Positions 6,804 through 10,908 of a DNA stretch of 10,908 bases are shown here, piece after piece. Both the position numbers and the translations under genes were made by a program. Location: NCBI GenBank assembly GCA_025927665.1, contig JAICKZ010000094.1, positions 1 through 10,908 on the forward strand, written 5' to 3'. A model generated the notes under the pieces. It searched no databases. It was not told the origin of the DNA and saw nothing but the letters and a program-made list of their open reading frames with translations. The first letter of the stretch is position 1. The number at the start of each line of letters is the position of its first letter. Source of the stretch: Steroidobacteraceae bacterium. Its GTDB lineage: Bacteria > Pseudomonadota > Gammaproteobacteria > Steroidobacterales > Steroidobacteraceae.

Positions 6804-7348
6804 GAAATTCAACCACAGCGGTGAATGTATCGGTGGTTCATGACACATCGTTATCGCTCTTTCAAAAAGTATTACTGATCACTGACGGCACCGTAACGCA
6901 GCTAATTGAGTTGTATACAGGTGAATTGATTCGTGTCAACAAGATTGAGAATCGGATTATTGACAATCAAGCGATACCCATGGAAATACGCGACTTACTG
7001 CAAACAGGCAATGACAACACATTGCTTAAGCGCATCATCTTATTGCGTGGTGAAATGAAAAGTTACTTATATGCCGAATCATACTTTGTGATGGAGCGCC
7101 TGCCATCAGACATGCGTATCAAGCTTGAAACCACCGACATTCCCATCGGTTTATTGTGGCGAGAGGCGAAACTGGAAACGCATCGTGAAATCATTGCTTA
7201 TCATCGTGAACGCAACGCTGCCATCGCAACTCATTTTAGTCTTGATCCCGATGCAGAATTACTTTCACGCACCTACTTGCTCTATAGCCATGGTCAACCG
7301 ATGGGCACAATTACCGAGAAGTTTCCAGCGAGTTATTTTGCAGATTAA
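6800..7348 (+). CDS. DUF98 / chorismate-pyruvate-lyase-like (UbiC superfamily) protein
   Basis: The 182-residue product resembles the DUF98 family (UbiC superfamily; Mycobacterium Rv2949c type). Recognisable blocks are LLITDGTVTQLIE (25-37), LLKRIILLRG (75-84), YAESYFVMERLP (91-102), PIGLLWREAKLETHRE (115-130), and RTYLLYSHGQPMGTITEKFP (157-176). R78 and E173 occupy positions that seem to match the catalytic Arg76 and Glu155 of E. coli UbiC, so removal of pyruvate from chorismate to give 4-hydroxybenzoate is possible. This is inferred from pattern, and many DUF98 members have unknown substrates. No signal peptide or membrane segment is seen, so the protein should be cytosolic. Its ATG overlaps the stop of the DUF1211 gene by 4 bp. 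A weak stem with poor T content follows at about 7350-7378. Confidence 0.7.
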   Translation: MRNSTTAVNVSVVHDTSLSLFQKVLLITDGTVTQLIELYTGELIRVNKIENRIIDNQAIPMEIRDLLQTGNDNTLLKRIILLRGEMKSYLYAESYFVMERLPSDMRIKLETTDIPIGLLWREAKLETHREIIAYHRERNAAIATHFSLDPDAELLSRTYLLYSHGQPMGTITEKFPASYFAD

Positions 7349-7540
7349 TCGCCGCTCTACAGTCCATTATGTAGCGGGCTGTCTCCTTATTTCGGCAAAA
7401 AACAAACAAACTGAGCGCTATCATGAAATACCTCTCACTGTTCATCATTTTCAAACCAACCGACATGTGCTGTAATAATTTTCAAAATTAAAATGCCGCA
7501 ACACGACTGGCAAATCGGATTACAGAAAAGGTAGCAAACC

Positions 7541-8275
7541 ATGGTTAGAAAATTTTTGCTTGCGGCGCTTTTTATGGCTATCTGTAGCTTCGAACCTCAG
7601 CATGCCAACGCCGATGACGCGACTGTACTACCCGCTGTTTCACGAGAATGGCATGGATCGGACTACAAAACTGTTGCCACTGCTATCAGTAAAGGCAAAA
7701 TTTCTCTGCCCAAGCTTTCGGACCAAAACACAGCAGCTATTTTTCGGAAATTCGTTTCATCAGAAAATTTAGCGCCATTGCAGAATAAAATTCTATCGAC
7801 TGAATATCGCATCAATGAAATTACTTTGATCATCAGCTCGGCAGCTGCATTGTTAAAGCCGTACTTGGAAGTAGCCAATCATGGAGAAAAAGTTAATTCT
7901 GAGGTCGCATTACTAATGGCATTTATGCTTCGCGCCACGACTGTACAAGTGGCACTGGTCAATGAATTTTTACCAAAAATTCCGCATGACGCGACCTATG
8001 CCACAAGAATGGAAGGCTTAGCGATGATTCGACATGGCGCAACCAACGCGTTTCTAGGATTGGTGACCTCTTTATCCGAGAGGCCATTTTATTCGGATAA
8101 CGATATTTCTCTGATGCTGCAGGCCATGGCAGATACTCTGCCTTCTCTGAAGACTATGTTTGCACAAGATGTGCGTGAAGAGCTCAGAAACAAATTGCAA
8201 CTCCATCGCGCAAAAGCCACACGATCAAATGACATCACAAATCTTGACTACATGTTAGTCGAGTTGAAAATCTAA
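7541..8275 (+). CDS. Exported protein of unknown function
   Basis: The 244-residue protein starts with a clear Sec signal peptide: MVRK, a hydrophobic core (LLAALFMAICSF), and a likely cleavage after ANA at residue 24 (HANA/DD). The single Cys15 lies inside the core without a proper lipobox, so a soluble periplasmic or secreted protein is favoured. The mature part (about 220 aa) looks mostly alpha-helical, with no cysteine, no repeats and no motif that I recognise. AAGG lies about 10 bases before ATG 7541, giving a moderate ribosome site. A weak promoter-like pair, TTCAAA (7450-7455) and TAATAA (7473-7478) with 17-base spacing, may serve it, so it is probably not strictly part of the preceding pair. 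It converges with edd downstream. Confidence 0.7.
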   Translation: MVRKFLLAALFMAICSFEPQHANADDATVLPAVSREWHGSDYKTVATAISKGKISLPKLSDQNTAAIFRKFVSSENLAPLQNKILSTEYRINEITLIISSAAALLKPYLEVANHGEKVNSEVALLMAFMLRATTVQVALVNEFLPKIPHDATYATRMEGLAMIRHGATNAFLGLVTSLSERPFYSDNDISLMLQAMADTLPSLKTMFAQDVREELRNKLQLHRAKATRSNDITNLDYMLVELKI

Positions 8276-8289
8276 TGAGAGAGAGTGTT

Positions 8290-8310
8290 CCGATATACTC
8301 AGCATGAACG
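8290..8310 (+). repeat. REP-like dispersed repeat, copy 2
   Basis: This 21-mer (CCGATATACTCAGCATGAAC plus G) matches 18 of 21 bases of copy 1 at 5981-6001. It lies in the 70-bp gap between the convergent stops of the exported-protein gene and edd, a typical place for REP-like sequences. No obvious intrinsic terminator is present in this gap. Confidence 0.45.
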
Positions 8311-8345
8311 AAGACCAGAGATAATTAACTGCCGAATTTATGGCA

Positions 8346-10175
8346 TCAAAAAAATCCTGCCCCGGCTTCTGCATCGCCTGCGAGTGAACGCATGCCAGCA
8401 AATAATTCACGTCCCATTCCAAACTGAGTCTCCAATAAGTGCGGTTGTGTGGTTGAACGTTGTGCCCATTCCTCTGCGGGCACACGTGCTTCAAGCACGC
8501 CATGATAACTATCCAGATGAATGATATCGCCATCACGAATTTTATTGAGTGGGCCATTGTTCAAACATTCAGGCGTCACGTGAATAGCGGCAGGCACTTT
8601 GCCGGAAGCGCCCGACATGCGGCCATCAGTCACCAATGCAACTTTAAAACCATGAGACTGTAACGATGCCAGTGATGGTGTGAGCTTGTGCAACTCTGGC
8701 ATACCATTCGCTCGTGGTCCTTGATAACGCACCACCACCACGCAATCGCGCGATAATTTTCCGGCTTTGAATGCCTTGATCACTTCTTCTTGATCATCGA
8801 ATATCACTGCCGGTGCGGTAACGACACGATGCTCCGCTTCAACTGCAGAAGACTTGATCACACTACGACCTAAATTACCCTTTAATAATTTCAAACCACC
8901 ATCAGCGCTGAATGGATTCGACACCGGACGCAGTACGCTTTCATCACCACTTTTTTGCGGCGCATCGCGCCATACCAATCCTTGTTCCGATAACCACGGC
9001 TCTTTAGTGAAATGCATCAGCCCTTTGCCCATCACGGTATTCACATCACCATGCAACAAACCAGCTTGCAACAGTTCACGAATAAGAAATCCCATGCCGC
9101 CTGCCGCGTGAAAGTGATTCACATCTGCACTGCCATTTGGATATACGCGGGCAAGCAACGGAATAACATCCGATAAATCACTGAAGTCGTCCCAATTAAC
9201 CACAACGCCGGCGGCATGCGCCATCGCAACTAAATGCAAGGTATGATTGGTGGAACCACCGGTAGCAAGCAAACCAATGATGGCATTAACAATCGCACGT
9301 TCATCAATAATGTCTGCCATGCAAATATATTCATTACCCAATGCAGTGATATGCGCAACACGCTTCGCTGCGGCGCCGGTCAATGCATCGCGCAATGCTG
9401 TATTCGGAGAAACAAACGCACTGCCTGGCAAGTGCAGACCCATAATCTCCATCAACATTTGATTGCTGTTGGCGGTGCCATAAAAAGTGCAAGTACCTTC
9501 GCCGTGATAACTTTGTGCTTCCGATTCAAGCAAGGCATCGCGACCTACTTTACCTTCGGCATAGAGTTGGCGAATGCGTGCTTTTTCCTTGTTAGGCAAT
9601 CCCGATGTCATCGGGCCGCCAGGAACAAAGATGACGGGTAGATGACCGAAGCTCAGGGCGCCGATAAACAAGCCCGGCACAATTTTGTCGCACACTCCGA
9701 GGCACAACACGGCATCGAACATGTTATGCGATAAGGCGATGGCCGTGGACATGGCAATCACATCGCGACTGAACAAAGAGAGTTCCATACCGAGTTGACC
9801 TTGCGTTACGCCATCACACATTGCAGGCACTCCTCCGGCAAATTGCGCAACTGCACCGGCTTCACGCGCCGCTAACTTGATCAGTTGTGGATAACGTTCC
9901 AATGGACGATGCGCGGATAGCATGTCGTTGTAAGCAGAAATAATTGCGATGTTGGGCCAATGCCCAGACTTAAGTTGAGTCTTATCTCCTGCATCCGCAG
10001 CAGCAAAACCATGTGCAAGATTGGTACAACTTAATGTTTGTCGCGCAGTCCCTTGAAGTCGCGCAGCATGCATGCGATCAAGATAGTCTTTACGACTTGC
10101 GATGCTGCGCTGTGCAATACGAGCAGTCACTTCGGCAATGCGGGGATGAATCGATGAAGATGCGTTAGTCGTCAC
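8346..10175 (-). CDS. edd: 6-phosphogluconate dehydratase (Edd)
   Basis: Edd dehydrates 6-phosphogluconate to 2-keto-3-deoxy-6-phosphogluconate, the first dedicated step of the Entner-Doudoroff pathway, in the cytoplasm and with a [4Fe-4S] cluster. The 609 residues match the full family length. Landmarks are SAYNDMLSAH (80-89), PAMCDGVTQGQ (117-127, C120), CLGVCDKIVPG (158-168, C158/C162), GEGTCTFYGTANSNQ (225-239, C229), and GGSTNHTLHL, which is Edd-like rather than the GGSTNAVLHL of IlvD. DGRMSGASGKVPAAIHVTPE near the C terminus is also typical. The start is GTG 10173-10175, with GAGG five bases upstream; no ATG fits better. A good promoter lies about 46 bases upstream of the start. The gene diverges from zwf, which supplies the preceding pathway step. 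Confidence 0.95.
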   Translation of the reverse strand: MTTNASSSIHPRIAEVTARIAQRSIASRKDYLDRMHAARLQGTARQTLSCTNLAHGFAAADAGDKTQLKSGHWPNIAIISAYNDMLSAHRPLERYPQLIKLAAREAGAVAQFAGGVPAMCDGVTQGQLGMELSLFSRDVIAMSTAIALSHNMFDAVLCLGVCDKIVPGLFIGALSFGHLPVIFVPGGPMTSGLPNKEKARIRQLYAEGKVGRDALLESEAQSYHGEGTCTFYGTANSNQMLMEIMGLHLPGSAFVSPNTALRDALTGAAAKRVAHITALGNEYICMADIIDERAIVNAIIGLLATGGSTNHTLHLVAMAHAAGVVVNWDDFSDLSDVIPLLARVYPNGSADVNHFHAAGGMGFLIRELLQAGLLHGDVNTVMGKGLMHFTKEPWLSEQGLVWRDAPQKSGDESVLRPVSNPFSADGGLKLLKGNLGRSVIKSSAVEAEHRVVTAPAVIFDDQEEVIKAFKAGKLSRDCVVVVRYQGPRANGMPELHKLTPSLASLQSHGFKVALVTDGRMSGASGKVPAAIHVTPECLNNGPLNKIRDGDIIHLDSYHGVLEARVPAEEWAQRSTTQPHLLETQFGMGRELFAGMRSLAGDAEAGAGFF

Positions 10176-10465
10176 AATGGCCTCGTTGGCATTACCAATT
10201 CAAGTAAAGATGATGGCAGTATTATAGAATCAGAATGTTGGCTTGTCGCATTATTGAACTGTTTTGCTATCGGATATGTCTGCTTCCGTCACGGTGACTC
10301 AAGTTGCAGCAGCAATCCGCACCGCGTTGAGCAAAGACCAACTTTGCTTGCGCTACCATTGCGCAGGATTGGTATAGAACTGGCTATAGAAATGACATAT
10401 AACAACGTCAATCCATTGCGTATATCATTCTCTGCTTATGATTGAGACTTTTTTAGGATGTACTT
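10176..10465. promoter_or_regulatory. edd-zwf divergent control region with palindromes
   Basis: The 290-bp gap separates the starts of edd and zwf. Besides the edd promoter it holds GTCACGGTGAC (10288-10298, perfect 5-bp arms around one G). A second palindrome, AGCAAAG-ACCAA-CTTTGCT, lies at 10330-10348 (7-bp arms, 5-base spacer, extendable by G-T pairs). There is also a direct repeat TATAGAA at 10373-10379 and 10385-10391 (12-base period). The palindromes could be operators for a sugar-responsive regulator. I looked for the HexR consensus known from other proteobacterial zwf/edd promoters and saw no good match. A clear zwf promoter was not found. Confidence 0.45.
10221..10249 (-). promoter_or_regulatory. 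Probable sigma70-type promoter of edd
   Basis: On the minus strand GCGACA (10249-10244) is followed after 17 bases by a perfect TATAAT (10226-10221). Transcription would start near 10214, leaving a leader of about 39 bases before the GTG start at 10175. Confidence 0.6.
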
Positions 10466-10908
10466 ATGGCTGCTGGTGAAGATTTCGACATTGTTTTATT
10501 CGGCGCGACCGGTGACTTGGCTACGCGCAAGTTATTGCCCGCACTATACAGGCGGCATAAAGCAGGACAATTCTCGGTTACTGCACGGGTACTTGGTGTA
10601 TCCAATACTGAATACAGTCGCGAAGAATTTATTGCCAGCATTGTTGAACCCCTGAAGCAAAGAGTCGGTGCCGAATTCACTGAAGCCGCGTGGCAGAAAT
10701 TCATTGCCCAACTCGACTACATACAAGTAGATGCACGTAAAGATACGGATTTCGCGGCTCTGAAGGAAAAATTGAAAGCGCGTGATGATGTGGTGCGAGT
10801 TTATTTTCTTTCCACATCACCGTTGTTGTTCGTCGACATTTGCAAACATCTGAATCAGTTCTCGCTGGTCACCGCCAAGTCGCGAGTCGTGTTGGAGAAA
10901 CCTTTGGG
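10466..10908 (+). CDS. zwf: Glucose-6-phosphate 1-dehydrogenase (5' part, cut by the window end)
   Basis: Zwf oxidises glucose-6-phosphate to 6-phosphoglucono-lactone with NAD(P)+, feeding both the pentose phosphate and Entner-Doudoroff routes. The first 147 codons (plus two bases) are present. They show the dinucleotide-binding motif LFGATGDLATRKLLPALY at 11-28, YFLSTSP at 113-119, and the EKPLG motif (144-148), whose Lys contacts substrate and cofactor in the family. Start ATG 10466-10468 has AGGA seven bases upstream. About 340 further residues are expected beyond the window. Divergence from edd suggests coordinated control of sugar acid catabolism; pgl and eda are not visible and may follow zwf. 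Confidence 0.93.
   Translation, partial: MAAGEDFDIVLFGATGDLATRKLLPALYRRHKAGQFSVTARVLGVSNTEYSREEFIASIVEPLKQRVGAEFTEAAWQKFIAQLDYIQVDARKDTDFAALKEKLKARDDVVRVYFLSTSPLLFVDICKHLNQFSLVTAKSRVVLEKPL

Noticed and set aside
7423..7491. 22-codon frame starting MKYLSLFIIF
   Set aside because: The start looks like a signal peptide, but there is no ribosome site and it stops after 22 codons.
9234..9641. 135-aa open frame on the plus strand
   Set aside because: It lies wholly antisense to edd, whose reading is certain.
10254..10445. 63-aa open frame between edd and zwf
   Set aside because: No ribosome site, no family resemblance, and it runs across the palindromes of a control region.
10176..10465. HexR operator
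   Set aside because: No good match to the TGTAATTAAATTACA-type or TTGT-N7/8-ACAA-type site was found by eye.
1..10908. CRISPR array, tRNA, rRNA, defence island or intact prophage
   Set aside because: No regularly spaced repeats, no tRNA-like cloverleaf with CCA end, and no nuclease, integrase or phage structural genes were seen.

Overview
The window looks like ordinary chromosomal DNA of a Gram-negative proteobacterium, most likely a gammaproteobacterium of moderate GC content. The evidence is a TrmL methyltransferase, a plain CysK, an edd gene facing zwf, typical Shine-Dalgarno and sigma70-like signals, and REP-like intergenic repeats. I cannot name the genus. No RNA gene, CRISPR array, intact insertion sequence or phage module was found.

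Left part (1-4224). The window opens with the 3' end of an unrecognised, possibly surface-exposed protein (+), closed by a perfect 12-bp stem-loop terminator. A decayed fragment of an IS256-family transposase (-) follows. It abuts the 3' end of a YdeP/FdhF-like molybdopterin oxidoreductase (-). That gene carries an apparent frameshift close to its C terminus, and the family-like tail can be read in another frame. Upstream of it on the same strand are an SPFH (stomatin/prohibitin-like) membrane protein and the tRNA wobble methyltransferase trmL.

Middle part (4225-8345, all +). A small two-helix membrane protein with a possible bacterial PH-like domain diverges from trmL. It is followed by cysK (cysteine synthase) with its own probable promoter. 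A 309-bp gap holds REP-like short repeats. Next is a coupled pair: a TMEM175-type (DUF1211) channel-like protein overlapping by 4 bp a DUF98/chorismate-lyase-like protein. The last gene encodes an exported protein of unknown function.

Right part (8346-10908). edd (6-phosphogluconate dehydratase, -) and the start of zwf (glucose-6-phosphate dehydrogenase, +, cut by the window end) diverge from a 290-bp control region with palindromes and a good edd promoter. Together they supply the upper Entner-Doudoroff route from glucose-6-phosphate to KDPG. The lactonase and the aldolase are not in the window.

Nothing here amounts to a clear new multi-gene system. The points most worth a second look are the frameshifted oxidoreductase next to an IS256 relic, the TMEM175/DUF98 coupled pair, the orphan exported protein, and the palindromes between edd and zwf.
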